Origin: Flavobacteriaceae bacterium
Lineage (GTDB): Bacteria; Bacteroidota; Bacteroidia; Flavobacteriales; Flavobacteriaceae
Reading direction: 5' to 3'
Length of the DNA: 34,966 nucleotides
Assembly (NCBI GenBank): GCA_030828565.1
Contig: JAURCF010000012.1
Coordinates: 1-34,966 of the forward strand
This document shows positions 7,499-15,787 of this stretch, one piece after another (position 1 is the first letter of the stretch; the number at the start of each line of letters is the position of its first letter). The position numbers and the translations under genes are program-made. The notes beneath the pieces were generated by a model. The model was not told the DNA's origin, searched no databases, and saw only the letters and a list, made by a program, of their open reading frames with translations.

Positions 7499-9968
7499 CC
7501 CTTTTCTATCCCTTTTTGTAGGGTTAATGAGCGTTCTTGTTTTTTCACAGAATATCCAGATAAAAGATAGCGAATCGTATGAACCCATTCCTGGTGTTGT
7601 CATTTTTAATAACGACCAATCCATCAGTGTGTTCACAGACTTTCAAGGGCAAGCCTCGTTAGCTGCTTTTCAGCCTTCCGATTCGCTTAGTATTATGCAT
7701 ATCGGATATGTTTCCTATATAGATTTGTATCCAAATATCCTTTCCAAGAAAAATATTTTTTTAATGCCCAATACCCAACAATTGGAGGAAATTGTGCTTT
7801 CGGTAGCACGCACCAAAGAAGGAAAAGAGCGAATTGCCAAAAAAGTATCGATCATCACTCGAAAAAATATTGAGAACAACATTCCGCAAACAAGTGCTGA
7901 TATTCTAAGAAATACTGGTGGTGTTCGGATTCAAAAATCACAAGGAGGAGGCGGAAGTCCTGTAATTCGAGGGTTTGAAGCAAACCGAGTACTTTTGGTT
8001 ATAGACGGAGTACGAATGAACAACGCTATTTATCGATCGGGGCATCTTCAAAACGCTATTACCATTGACCCCAATTCTTTGGAACGAACCGAAGTTATTT
8101 TTGGTCCTGCCTCAGTAGGGTACGGATCGGATGCATTGGGAGGCGTGGTACATTACTATACTCGGGAAGCTAAAATCAATGGTCAAAAAAAATGGAAATT
8201 GGGAGGAAGTTCTTCTTATAATGCTAGTCAAAAAACAAATACTCACAATATCAACGCTCATTTTAGCCAAAAAAAATGGGGAAGTTTTACCAGTATTTCG
8301 TTTGCAAACTTCGGCGACGTTGTAATGGGCAAAAAAAGGTCACACGGCTTTCAAGATTGGGGGTTGGTAAAAGAATATTCAAACAATACCAAAAATTTTT
8401 ATTCGGAAAATCCCATTCAAAATGATGATCTATCGGTTCAGAAAAATTCGGGCTACCATCAATTGGACATCCTTCAGAAATGGGGATATCAAATTCATGA
8501 GTCCATGCGATTGAATATGAATGCCCAATATTCTCAATCTTCAAATGTTCCAAGGTTTGATAAACTTGCCGAATACCGCAATGAAAAACTTCGTTTTGCT
8601 GAATGGAATTATGGCCCTCAAAAACGATTGCTTTTATCTCCTCAATTAAAATTTGCTAGCAACAAAAAATGGCTCGCTAAAGGAACAATCACTGGAGGAT
8701 TCCAACATATTGAAGAATCCAGAATTACAAGAAAGTTTGAAAGTCTAATGCGTTGCACTCAAAAAGAATCTGTAGATGTTTATAGCGTCAATGCAGACTT
8801 TTTTGCTGCTGTTAAGGACAAGCGTTCCCTCTCTTACGGCTTTGAATTTACCCACAATGAAGTTCGATCCAAAGCCTATTCTCAAGATTTGATTGTAAGC
8901 GGAAATACTGTTACAGGCTATGAAAACGTTCAAAACATTCCAACTCGATACCCTAGCGCAGGTGGACAATACAGCACAGGAGCATTTTATACAGATTACC
9001 GACAAGATATTTCTCAAAAAAGCACTTTCAATATGGGCGGTCGTTTTACCTACACTCGTTTGAAGGCCATATGGAATGAGGCGGCATTAATTGACGCCAA
9101 TTTATCGAGTGTGTCTTCCAAAAACACTTCCGTTACAGCAACGATTGGCTATGTTTTTCGACCCAATAAAAATTGGCAATTAAACTCAACGGTTTCAAGT
9201 GGTTTTCGTTCTCCCAATATCGATGATCTTGGTAAAATAAGAGAAAGCAACGGTAGCTTATCCGTTCCTAATCCACATTTGAAATCAGAATATGCTTACA
9301 ATACAGAATTGGGTATTGTCCGGTTTTTAAACAATAAAAAAAATTCCATTTCGATCAATGCGTATCATTCTTGGATACGGGATTACATCGGAAGAGCTTC
9401 CTATGAAGTATTACGAGACAAATCGTCCAGCAGTCCAAATACCATCATCTACAACGAAGAAGAAGTTCAAACCATTGCCAATGTCAACCTTGGAAATGCT
9501 TCGATGTATGGAGGAACAATTGATGTAAAATCCAAGCTTTCAAACGCACTGACTCTCACAAGCAATCTGACTTATACTATGGGATCTGCATTGGAAGATA
9601 AATATCCGCTTCCTTCAGTGTCCCCTCTTTTTGGAAACTTTTTATTGCAATGGAATCGCAAAGGTTGGAATGCACACATTAACTTTCAATTTTCAGAAGC
9701 CAAATCTCCTGAAGACTACAGTTTGGGTGGAGAAGATGGTCTTGAAGAAACCCCTATTGTAGATTCTGAAGCCGATTCTGAAGAACTTCACTACAACGGA
9801 ACTCCAGCCTGGAACACCTTCCAACTTGGACTTGGATTTCAGATAACCCCTCAAATAAAAGTTCAAGGATTTATCGAAAATTTATTCGACGTTCATTATC
9901 GAGAGTTTGCTTCTGGAATTTCTGCTCCAGGAAGAAGTTTTACCATTGTAGGGCGTTTTAATTTATAA
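7476..9968 (+). CDS. TonB-dependent receptor, heme/hemoglobin-receptor type, with N-terminal carboxypeptidase-like domain
   Basis: An outer-membrane active transporter of 830 residues from the ATG at 7476. This start gives a good signal peptide (MKFLNKNNPFLSLFVGLMS then VLVFSQ); earlier in-frame ATGs at 7440 and 7467 lie deeper inside recO and add polar residues. Residues about 25-105 form a carboxypeptidase-D-regulatory-like beta domain (PIPGVVIFNN, TDFQGQASLAAF, DSLSIMHIGYVSY). The plug follows, with TSADILRNTGGVRIQKSQ, SPVIRGFEANRVLLVIDG and RSGHLQNAITIDPNSLERTE. That plug wording is typical of the hemoglobin/transferrin/lactoferrin receptor subfamily. The rest is a 22-strand barrel with FIENLFDVHYREF and a final strand ending VGRFNL. 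The ligand is probably a heme or iron source, but this is inference. No SusD-like partner or TonB system is adjacent. Confidence 0.88.
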   Translation: MKFLNKNNPFLSLFVGLMSVLVFSQNIQIKDSESYEPIPGVVIFNNDQSISVFTDFQGQASLAAFQPSDSLSIMHIGYVSYIDLYPNILSKKNIFLMPNTQQLEEIVLSVARTKEGKERIAKKVSIITRKNIENNIPQTSADILRNTGGVRIQKSQGGGGSPVIRGFEANRVLLVIDGVRMNNAIYRSGHLQNAITIDPNSLERTEVIFGPASVGYGSDALGGVVHYYTREAKINGQKKWKLGGSSSYNASQKTNTHNINAHFSQKKWGSFTSISFANFGDVVMGKKRSHGFQDWGLVKEYSNNTKNFYSENPIQNDDLSVQKNSGYHQLDILQKWGYQIHESMRLNMNAQYSQSSNVPRFDKLAEYRNEKLRFAEWNYGPQKRLLLSPQLKFASNKKWLAKGTITGGFQHIEESRITRKFESLMRCTQKESVDVYSVNADFFAAVKDKRSLSYGFEFTHNEVRSKAYSQDLIVSGNTVTGYENVQNIPTRYPSAGGQYSTGAFYTDYRQDISQKSTFNMGGRFTYTRLKAIWNEAALIDANLSSVSSKNTSVTATIGYVFRPNKNWQLNSTVSSGFRSPNIDDLGKIRESNGSLSVPNPHLKSEYAYNTELGIVRFLNNKKNSISINAYHSWIRDYIGRASYEVLRDKSSSSPNTIIYNEEEVQTIANVNLGNASMYGGTIDVKSKLSNALTLTSNLTYTMGSALEDKYPLPSVSPLFGNFLLQWNRKGWNAHINFQFSEAKSPEDYSLGGEDGLEETPIVDSEADSEELHYNGTPAWNTFQLGLGFQITPQIKVQGFIENLFDVHYREFASGISAPGRSFTIVGRFNL

Positions 9969-10038
9969 AGATTTTTTAAAAAAAGACCCTTTAAAAAGAA
10001 GTTCGATTTTACTTTTAAAAAATTTCCTCGAAAATGGT

Positions 10039-10046
10039 TACTTTCG
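10039..10046 (+). promoter_or_regulatory. Possible -7 box for ileS
   Basis: TACTTTCG differs from TAnnTTTG at one position and ends 27 nt before the ileS ATG. The 105 nt gap from 9969 to 10073 is otherwise AT-rich. It holds short A/T stem-loops (for example ATCTAT-AGG-ATAGAT at 10056-10070) but no clear terminator or T-box-like leader. Confidence 0.3.
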
Positions 10047-10073
10047 CATCTTAATATCTATAGGATAGATTGG

Positions 10074-13000
10074 ATGAAATTTACAGAATATAACGGCCTT
10101 GATTTGCCTGGAGTAGCGGAGGCGTTGATTGAATACTGGGATCAAAACAATACTTTTGAACAAAGCATTTCTTCTCGAGAGGGTAATGATGCATTTGTGT
10201 TTTACGAAGGTCCTCCTTCTGCCAATGGTCAGCCGGGAATTCATCATGTGATGGCTCGGGCTATCAAAGATATTTTTTGTCGGTACAAAACTCAAAAAGG
10301 ATATCAAGTCAAACGTAAGGCAGGCTGGGACACTCACGGACTTCCAGTGGAATTGGGTGTAGAAAAAGAGCTCGGAATTACCAAAGAAGATATAGGAACC
10401 AAAATATCCGTTTCAGAGTACAACGAAGCTTGCAAAAAAGCAGTCATGCGCTATACCGATGTTTGGAATGCGCTCACCAAAAAAATGGGATACTGGGTCA
10501 ATATGGAAGACCCTTACATTACCTACGAATCAAAATACATGGAATCTGTATGGTGGTTGCTCAAACAACTGTATGATAAAAACTTGCTTTATAAAGGATA
10601 CACCATTCAGCCCTATTCTCCCAAAGCAGGAACTGGATTGAGTTCGCACGAATTGAATCAACCCGGAACCTATCAAGATGTTACAGACACTACAGTTACC
10701 GCTCAGTTCAAAGCATTAACAAATACACTTCCTGATTTTTTAACCCAAGAGAAGGATGCCATATATTTTTTAGCATGGACTACGACCCCTTGGACTTTGC
10801 CTTCCAACACAGCACTGACAGTAGGTCCAAAAATTGAATACGCATTGGTACGCAGTTACAATCAATATACTTTTGAGCCCATTCGCGTAATTCTTGCTAC
10901 TTCATTGATTTCCAAACAATTTTCAGGAAAATATCAGCAAGTATCTGAAAAAAATGACCTTACTCCTTTCACCTCATTGGATAAAAAAATTCCGTTTTGG
11001 ATTGAAAAAAACTTTTTAGGAAAAGAGTTGGTAAACAGTCAATACGAACAACTTTGGAAAGGAGCTCCTTTGCCCTATCAAAATCCAGAAAATGCTTTTC
11101 GAGTAATTGCAGGTGATTTTGTAACCACAGAAGACGGAACAGGAATTGTTCATACAGCCCCTACATTTGGGGCAGATGACGCCCGTGTTGCCCAAGAAGC
11201 CACGCCTGCTGTACCTCCGCTTTTGGTGTTGGATGAAAATCAACAACCTGTGCCATTGGTAGATCTTCAAGGGAAGTTTCGACCCGAATTGGGTGATCTT
11301 GGTGGTAAGTATGTAAAAAATGAATACTACGCTGACGATTCCATTCCCGAACGATCGGTTGATGTGGAAATTGCCATTCAACTGAAAGAAGAAAACAAGG
11401 CATTTAAAGTCGAAAAATACGTGCACAGTTACCCCAATTGTTGGCGAACTGACAAGCCTGTTTTGTATTATCCATTGGATTCTTGGTTTGTAAAAGTAAC
11501 CGACAAAAAAGAGCGTATGGTGGAGCTCAATCAGTCCATCAATTGGAAGCCCAAATCGACTGGAGAAGGGCGTTTTGGAAACTGGCTTTCCAATGCAAAC
11601 GACTGGAACTTATCTCGATCTCGGTTTTGGGGAATTCCGTTGCCTATTTGGCGAACTGAAGACGGAAAGGAAGAAACAATCATCGGATCCATTTCGGAGC
11701 TTAAAGAAGCCATTCGTTTCGCTGTTTCAAAAGGAATCATGGACAACGATCCGTTTGAGGATTTTGAAGTTGGAAACATGAGTGATGAAAACTATGCCCT
11801 TGTAGATCTTCATAAAAATACGGTCGATAATATCGTGCTCTGTTCAAGTTCAGGGAAAGCGATGTATCGTGAATCTGATCTTATTGATGTCTGGTTCGAT
11901 TCGGGGTCAATGCCTTATGCACAATGGCATTACCCATTTGAAAACAAAGAAAAAATTGATGCAGGAACTACCTATCCTGCGGACTATATTGCCGAAGGAG
12001 TTGATCAAACACGGGGGTGGTTTTACACCCTTCACGCCATAGCAACCTTGGTTTTTGACTCTATTGCGTATAAAAATGTTGTGTCTAACGGTTTGGTTCT
12101 TGACAAAAACGGTCAAAAAATGTCAAAACGTCTTGGCAATGCAGCAGATCCATTTAAAACACTAGACCAATACGGTCCCGATGCAACTCGATGGTATATG
12201 ATTAGCAATGCCAACCCTTGGGACAATCTTAAATTTGATTTAGAAGGAATTGCAGAGGTTAGGCGAAAGTTTTTTGGAACGCTTTACAACACCTATTCCT
12301 TTTTTAGCTTATATGCCAATATTGATGGATTTACGTATAATGAAAAGGATATTGCGTTTGAAAATCGTCCCGAAATTGACCGCTGGATTTTGTCAGAACT
12401 CAACACCCTTACACAAGAGGTTGATGCATACTACGCCGATTATGAACCTACACGAGCTACACGGGCAATTTCGGAATTTGTTCAGGAAACATTGAGCAAT
12501 TGGTATGTTCGTTTGTGTAGAAGAAGATTTTGGAAAGGCGCCTATGAAGAGGATAAAATATCTGCTTACCAAACCCTATACACTTGTTTGGTAACCGTAG
12601 CTAAGTTGGGTGCTCCCGTAGCTCCTTTTTATATGGATCGACTTTATATCGACCTCAACCGCTCAACCAAATTGGAAGCCTTTCATTCTGTACACCTATC
12701 AGATTTTCCAAAAAGCAATACTTCGCTTATTGACAAAAAATTGGAGTTGAAAATGCAAAAAGCCAAGACCATTTGTTCATTGGTACTTTCACTGCGAAAG
12801 AAAGAAATGATCAAAGTTCGCCAACCGCTCCAAAAAGTAATGATTCCTGTAACAAATGAAACTGAGAAAAAGGAAATTTCAGCAGTTTCTGACTTAATCT
12901 GTTCAGAAGTTAATGTAAAGGAAGTTGTTTTTATTGATGACGCTTCCTCGATGCTTGTTAAAGAAATTAAGCCCAATTTTAAGACTTTAGGTCCTCGTTT

Positions 13001-13478
13001 TGGAAAAGATATGAAAGCTGTGGTTCAAGCCATCAATGTTATGGGGCGTGAGGAAATCATAAAAATTGAGCAATCTGGAAATCTTTCTGTTGCTATTAAT
13101 GAGAAAAGTATTATTTTAGATGCTTCTGATGTGGTCATCACCTCCAAAGATATCGAAGGATGGTTGGTCGCTTCAGAAAACGGAGTAACTGTTGCGTTGG
13201 ATATTACGCTAACAGCATCTTTACAATCCGAGGGAATTGCAAGAGAATTAATTAATCGGATTCAAAATGCAAGAAAAGATGCTGGATTGGAAGTAACAGA
13301 CACCATTGATTTGAGTATTCAAAAAAATGAGCTGCTAAACCAAGCTGTTTTAGACAACCAAACATACATCCAAAGTGAAACTCTCGCTACCCAACTTAAT
13401 TTGGTTGAAAACGTTGAAGGCGGTGAAGCAATTGAGTTTGATAATATTAAAACCCAATTAGGAATTAAAAAAAATTGA
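10074..13478 (+). CDS. ileS: Isoleucine--tRNA ligase (type 2, eukaryote-like)
   Basis: The protein has 1134 residues and charges tRNA-Ile in the cytoplasm. The class I signature is present as the variant PGIH at residues 54-57, within GPPSANGQPGIHHVMARAIKD, in place of HIGH. The second signature is KMSKR (682-686) rather than KMSKS. The editing (CP1) domain spans about 190-410, with the conserved FLAWTTTPWTLPSNTAL. A C-terminal anticodon-binding region and an extended tail rich in hydrophobic/charged alternation (about 920-1134) follow. The long tail and the PGIH form place it in the type 2 IleRS group, shared with eukaryotes and found in many Bacteroidota; several members are naturally insensitive to mupirocin. 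It is followed after 6 nt by a dksA-family gene, suggesting an operon. Confidence 0.97.
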   Translation: MKFTEYNGLDLPGVAEALIEYWDQNNTFEQSISSREGNDAFVFYEGPPSANGQPGIHHVMARAIKDIFCRYKTQKGYQVKRKAGWDTHGLPVELGVEKELGITKEDIGTKISVSEYNEACKKAVMRYTDVWNALTKKMGYWVNMEDPYITYESKYMESVWWLLKQLYDKNLLYKGYTIQPYSPKAGTGLSSHELNQPGTYQDVTDTTVTAQFKALTNTLPDFLTQEKDAIYFLAWTTTPWTLPSNTALTVGPKIEYALVRSYNQYTFEPIRVILATSLISKQFSGKYQQVSEKNDLTPFTSLDKKIPFWIEKNFLGKELVNSQYEQLWKGAPLPYQNPENAFRVIAGDFVTTEDGTGIVHTAPTFGADDARVAQEATPAVPPLLVLDENQQPVPLVDLQGKFRPELGDLGGKYVKNEYYADDSIPERSVDVEIAIQLKEENKAFKVEKYVHSYPNCWRTDKPVLYYPLDSWFVKVTDKKERMVELNQSINWKPKSTGEGRFGNWLSNANDWNLSRSRFWGIPLPIWRTEDGKEETIIGSISELKEAIRFAVSKGIMDNDPFEDFEVGNMSDENYALVDLHKNTVDNIVLCSSSGKAMYRESDLIDVWFDSGSMPYAQWHYPFENKEKIDAGTTYPADYIAEGVDQTRGWFYTLHAIATLVFDSIAYKNVVSNGLVLDKNGQKMSKRLGNAADPFKTLDQYGPDATRWYMISNANPWDNLKFDLEGIAEVRRKFFGTLYNTYSFFSLYANIDGFTYNEKDIAFENRPEIDRWILSELNTLTQEVDAYYADYEPTRATRAISEFVQETLSNWYVRLCRRRFWKGAYEEDKISAYQTLYTCLVTVAKLGAPVAPFYMDRLYIDLNRSTKLEAFHSVHLSDFPKSNTSLIDKKLELKMQKAKTICSLVLSLRKKEMIKVRQPLQKVMIPVTNETEKKEISAVSDLICSEVNVKEVVFIDDASSMLVKEIKPNFKTLGPRFGKDMKAVVQAINVMGREEIIKIEQSGNLSVAINEKSIILDASDVVITSKDIEGWLVASENGVTVALDITLTASLQSEGIARELINRIQNARKDAGLEVTDTIDLSIQKNELLNQAVLDNQTYIQSETLATQLNLVENVEGGEAIEFDNIKTQLGIKKN

Positions 13479-13484
13479 AATCCT

Positions 13485-13865
13485 ATGAGCACACAAAGTT
13501 TATCACGATATTCTGATGCTGATTTAGAAGAGTTCAGAATTTTAATAGAAGAAAAAATCAACAAGGCGAAAAGCGATTTGGAGCTTATTAGAAGCGCATA
13601 TATGAACGACGGAAATAACGGGACCGATGATACTTCCCCTACGTTCAAAGCTTTTGAAGAAGGCTCAGAGACTATGTCAAAAGAAGCCAACACTCAGTTA
13701 GCAATTCGTCAAGAAAAGTTTATTCGAGACCTAAAAAACGCTTTAATTCGTATTGAAAATAAAACCTACGGCGTTTGTAGAGTTACTGGCAAATTGATTA
13801 ACAAAGAGCGCTTGAAGTTAGTTCCTCATGCTACTTTGAGCATTGAAGCGAAAAACATGCAGTAG
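13485..13865 (+). CDS. DksA/TraR-family regulator with degenerate zinc finger
   Basis: This 126-residue protein has the DksA/TraR layout: a long N-terminal helical hairpin (YSDADLEEFRILIEEKI, SDLELIRSAY, then ALIRIENKTYG), with the acidic DDTSPTF-FEEG tip region between the helices, and a C-terminal globular end. In classical members four cysteines bind zinc; here only C98 (YGVCRVTGKLI) remains and the last segment is LKLVPHATLSIEAKNMQ. The same C-terminus is common among Bacteroidota relatives, so the loss looks ancestral. DksA proteins bind in the RNA polymerase secondary channel and modulate initiation with ppGpp; whether this variant does so is inference. It starts 6 nt after ileS and precedes the exported hypothetical and lspA. 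The NGTDDTSPTFKAFEEG tip retains acidic residues of the kind DksA uses at the polymerase active site. Confidence 0.85.
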   Translation: MSTQSLSRYSDADLEEFRILIEEKINKAKSDLELIRSAYMNDGNNGTDDTSPTFKAFEEGSETMSKEANTQLAIRQEKFIRDLKNALIRIENKTYGVCRVTGKLINKERLKLVPHATLSIEAKNMQ

Positions 13866-13899
13866 CAGAACCCTTTGGGTAAAAAAATTTTCCTAAATC

Positions 13900-14520
13900 A
13901 TGAAATGGCAACTCTTCTGTGTCGGAATGTTTGCATGTCTTATCAACGGACAACACCGCGTCGAAAAAACATTCTCATCTGAGGGGATTCGCGATGTAGA
14001 AGTTATTGGAAATGAAGTTTTTTCTATAGAAATTGTCAATTCAAATTCCCAAGAAATAAAACTCATTTCCCGCTCAGAAGGAGAATATGCGGATGCTATT
14101 AAGCTGCATACGGAGGTAATTCAAAACACCCTTAAGGTTCGGGCATCTATTCGAGAAGGTTTTCATATTCCCAATGACAAGCTGTCGGCACATAAAGTAT
14201 TCGCAACTCAACTTTCACTTATTCTCCCCAAAAACCTTCATGTTCGAATAGAAAGTCACTTGTCAAACCTAAAAATTGAGGGGTCATTTCCTTTTTTATC
14301 CGCGCTTCTTTATGAAGGAAATTGCTACTTTGAAAAGTTTAAAGGAACCGCAACGATTACGTCCAATAAGGGTTCTATTTATGGTAAAACCGCAGCAGCA
14401 ATCCTTCAAGTTGATTCAAAAAACGGGACGGTTGTATTACCAAAAAAATTACCCAAAGGCAATCCTTTAATTTTAAAGACAGTGCAGGGCAATATCGAAA
14501 TTTTTCAAACCAAATTTTAA
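13900..14520 (+). CDS. Exported DUF4097/adhesin-like hypothetical protein
   Basis: A 206-residue protein with a short signal peptide (MKWQLFCVGMFACLINGQ) and a body of repeating beta strands. VEKTFSSEGIRDVEVIGNEVF and IEIVNSNSQEIKLISRSEG at the front, then LHVRIESHLSNLKIEGSF, ITSNKGSIYGKT and LKTVQGNIEIFQ at the back, give the periodic pattern of right-handed beta-solenoid proteins such as the DUF4097/DUF2807 putative auto-transporter adhesin-like families. Assignment rests on pattern only; no catalytic motif is visible. It should be periplasmic or outer-membrane associated. It sits 34 nt after the dksA-like gene and 31 nt before lspA. A -7 box starts just after its stop, so lspA may also be transcribed separately. 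There is no lipobox cysteine at the end of the signal peptide, so it is not itself an obvious LspA substrate. Confidence 0.7.
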   Translation: MKWQLFCVGMFACLINGQHRVEKTFSSEGIRDVEVIGNEVFSIEIVNSNSQEIKLISRSEGEYADAIKLHTEVIQNTLKVRASIREGFHIPNDKLSAHKVFATQLSLILPKNLHVRIESHLSNLKIEGSFPFLSALLYEGNCYFEKFKGTATITSNKGSIYGKTAAAILQVDSKNGTVVLPKKLPKGNPLILKTVQGNIEIFQTKF

Positions 14521-14523
14521 TCT

Positions 14524-14531
14524 TATTTTTG
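14524..14531 (+). promoter_or_regulatory. Bacteroidota -7 box for lspA
   Basis: TATTTTTG is an exact TAnnTTTG match 20 nt upstream of the lspA ATG. A run TTTTT at 14501-14505 lies 18 nt upstream and could act as a degenerate -33 element within the end of the preceding gene. It would let lspA be transcribed apart from the ileS unit. Confidence 0.5.
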
Positions 14532-14551
14532 AGCGACTTTAAACACCTTTC

Positions 14552-15181
14552 ATGACATTAAAAAAATCCATTTTTATCGTTATCGCTGTTTTGCTAACTG
14601 ATCAGATTTTTAAATTCTATATCAAACTGAATTACCCATTGACCCTATATGGAAGTGATGCCATTGTTGATTGGGGCTGGTTTCGGTTGTTATTTGTAGA
14701 AAATAAAGGAATGGCATGGGGAACAAAAATCAACGATTTCCTTCCTTTTGTTAATGAGCGATATGGGAAATTGTTTTTAACTGTGTTCAGAATTATTGCT
14801 GTTACGGCAATTGGATATTGGCTGTTGGATGCTATTAAAAAGCTGCGCCCTTCGCTGTTGATTGTTTCTTTATCTTTAATATTTGCTGGAGCAGTAGGCA
14901 ATATCATCGATTCGATTTTTTATGGATATATGTTTACCGATAGCTACGGTCAAGTCGCCACTTTTGAATGGGGCGCGGGATATGAAAGTTTTTTATACGG
15001 TCATGTAGTGGATATGCTTCAGTTCCCTCTAGTGACATGGACGTGGCCCAGCTGGATTCCAGGAATAGGCGGTGATTCGTTTACATTTTTTGATCCTATT
15101 TTTAATATTGCCGACGTTGCTATTAGTACAGGTGTGGGAATACTGTTGGTCTTCAACAAAAAGATATTTCCCAAAAATTAA
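14552..15181 (+). CDS. lspA: Lipoprotein signal peptidase II
   Basis: This is an inner-membrane aspartyl protease of 209 residues that removes signal peptides from diacylated prolipoproteins. Visible family motifs: TDQIFKFYIK at the first membrane helix, VENKGMAWG (conserved Asn-x-Gly region), the first catalytic aspartate D120 in GAVGNIID, and the second, D188, in FNIADVAIS. Four membrane segments are evident. It is about 40 residues longer than E. coli LspA. The extra sequence lies between the two catalytic aspartates (YGQVATFEWGAGYESF to WPSWIPGIGGDSF), a periplasmic insertion usual in Bacteroidota. Likely substrates encoded in this window are the M23 lipoprotein and perhaps the endonuclease I protein. 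The stop codon overlaps that of the convergent cyclo-ligase gene. Confidence 0.95.
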   Translation: MTLKKSIFIVIAVLLTDQIFKFYIKLNYPLTLYGSDAIVDWGWFRLLFVENKGMAWGTKINDFLPFVNERYGKLFLTVFRIIAVTAIGYWLLDAIKKLRPSLLIVSLSLIFAGAVGNIIDSIFYGYMFTDSYGQVATFEWGAGYESFLYGHVVDMLQFPLVTWTWPSWIPGIGGDSFTFFDPIFNIADVAISTGVGILLVFNKKIFPKN

Positions 15182-15741
15182 AAACGATACACTTGTTTTG
15201 GACTAATGACGAAATCCAACGGAACGTCGTTGGAATGAACATCAATCAGCCTGTTTGTTGGAGGGAAAAAAGAAAGCCCAATTTTAATGGTTTTCGGCAT
15301 ACATTTCGATAAAAATCGGTCGTAAAACCCTTTACCATACCCCAATCTGTTCCCTTTTTTGTCGTAAGCCAGTAGTGGAACAAACACAACTTCGATTTCT
15401 TGGTCTTTTACTGCAATCCCATCCGAAGGCTCAGGAATTCCATACGCATTCTTTGTAATTTGAGTCGTTTTAGACCACAAAAAATGTTCCATGGAGTGCG
15501 TTTCAAAGTTGCTTTTAGAGACAACCAGCTTTTTGTTTTTTTGAAGAATTTTTGAAAATAAAAATTCGGTATTGACCTCTTTTTGGGATTCGATGGGTAG
15601 AAAAAGATGATAATAGTGAACGTCCCAAATAGGCAATTGCATGCATTGGTCGGTAATTTGGCGACTCATTGTTGCAATTTCTTCAGTAGACAAGGAGTTC
15701 CTCAATTGCTTATAGTACGTTCGTAACTCTTTTTTTAACAT
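15178..15741 (-). CDS. 5-formyltetrahydrofolate cyclo-ligase
   Basis: The protein has 187 residues from the ATG at 15741 (MLKKELRTYYKQLRNSLS); the open frame extends eight codons upstream to 15765, but MSYLYRKR does not fit the family start. It converts 5-formyl-THF to 5,10-methenyl-THF with ATP, salvaging folate. Diagnostic segments: FLPIESQKEVNT in the middle; GIPEPSDG; and the strongly conserved C-terminal block VFVPLLAYDKKGNRLGYGKG followed by FYDRFL, which holds the ATP/Mg site. It is convergent with lspA, and the two stop codons overlap (15178-15181) with no hairpin terminator between them, so transcripts from both sides probably overlap at their 3' ends. The promoter must lie in the 46 nt shared with uvrC. 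Confidence 0.93.
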   Translation of the reverse strand: MLKKELRTYYKQLRNSLSTEEIATMSRQITDQCMQLPIWDVHYYHLFLPIESQKEVNTEFLFSKILQKNKKLVVSKSNFETHSMEHFLWSKTTQITKNAYGIPEPSDGIAVKDQEIEVVFVPLLAYDKKGNRLGYGKGFYDRFLSKCMPKTIKIGLSFFPPTNRLIDVHSNDVPLDFVISPKQVYRF

Positions 15742-15787
15742 TCTTTTTCTATATAGATAAGACAAAGAAAATAATTATTTTCGTCTA

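Noticed and set aside
9969-10073. A T-box or attenuator leader upstream of ileS
   Set aside because: Only 105 nt of AT-rich sequence, no T-box consensus and no terminator/antiterminator pair; T-boxes are a Gram-positive feature. The small ATCTAT-AGG-ATAGAT hairpin is too weak to count.
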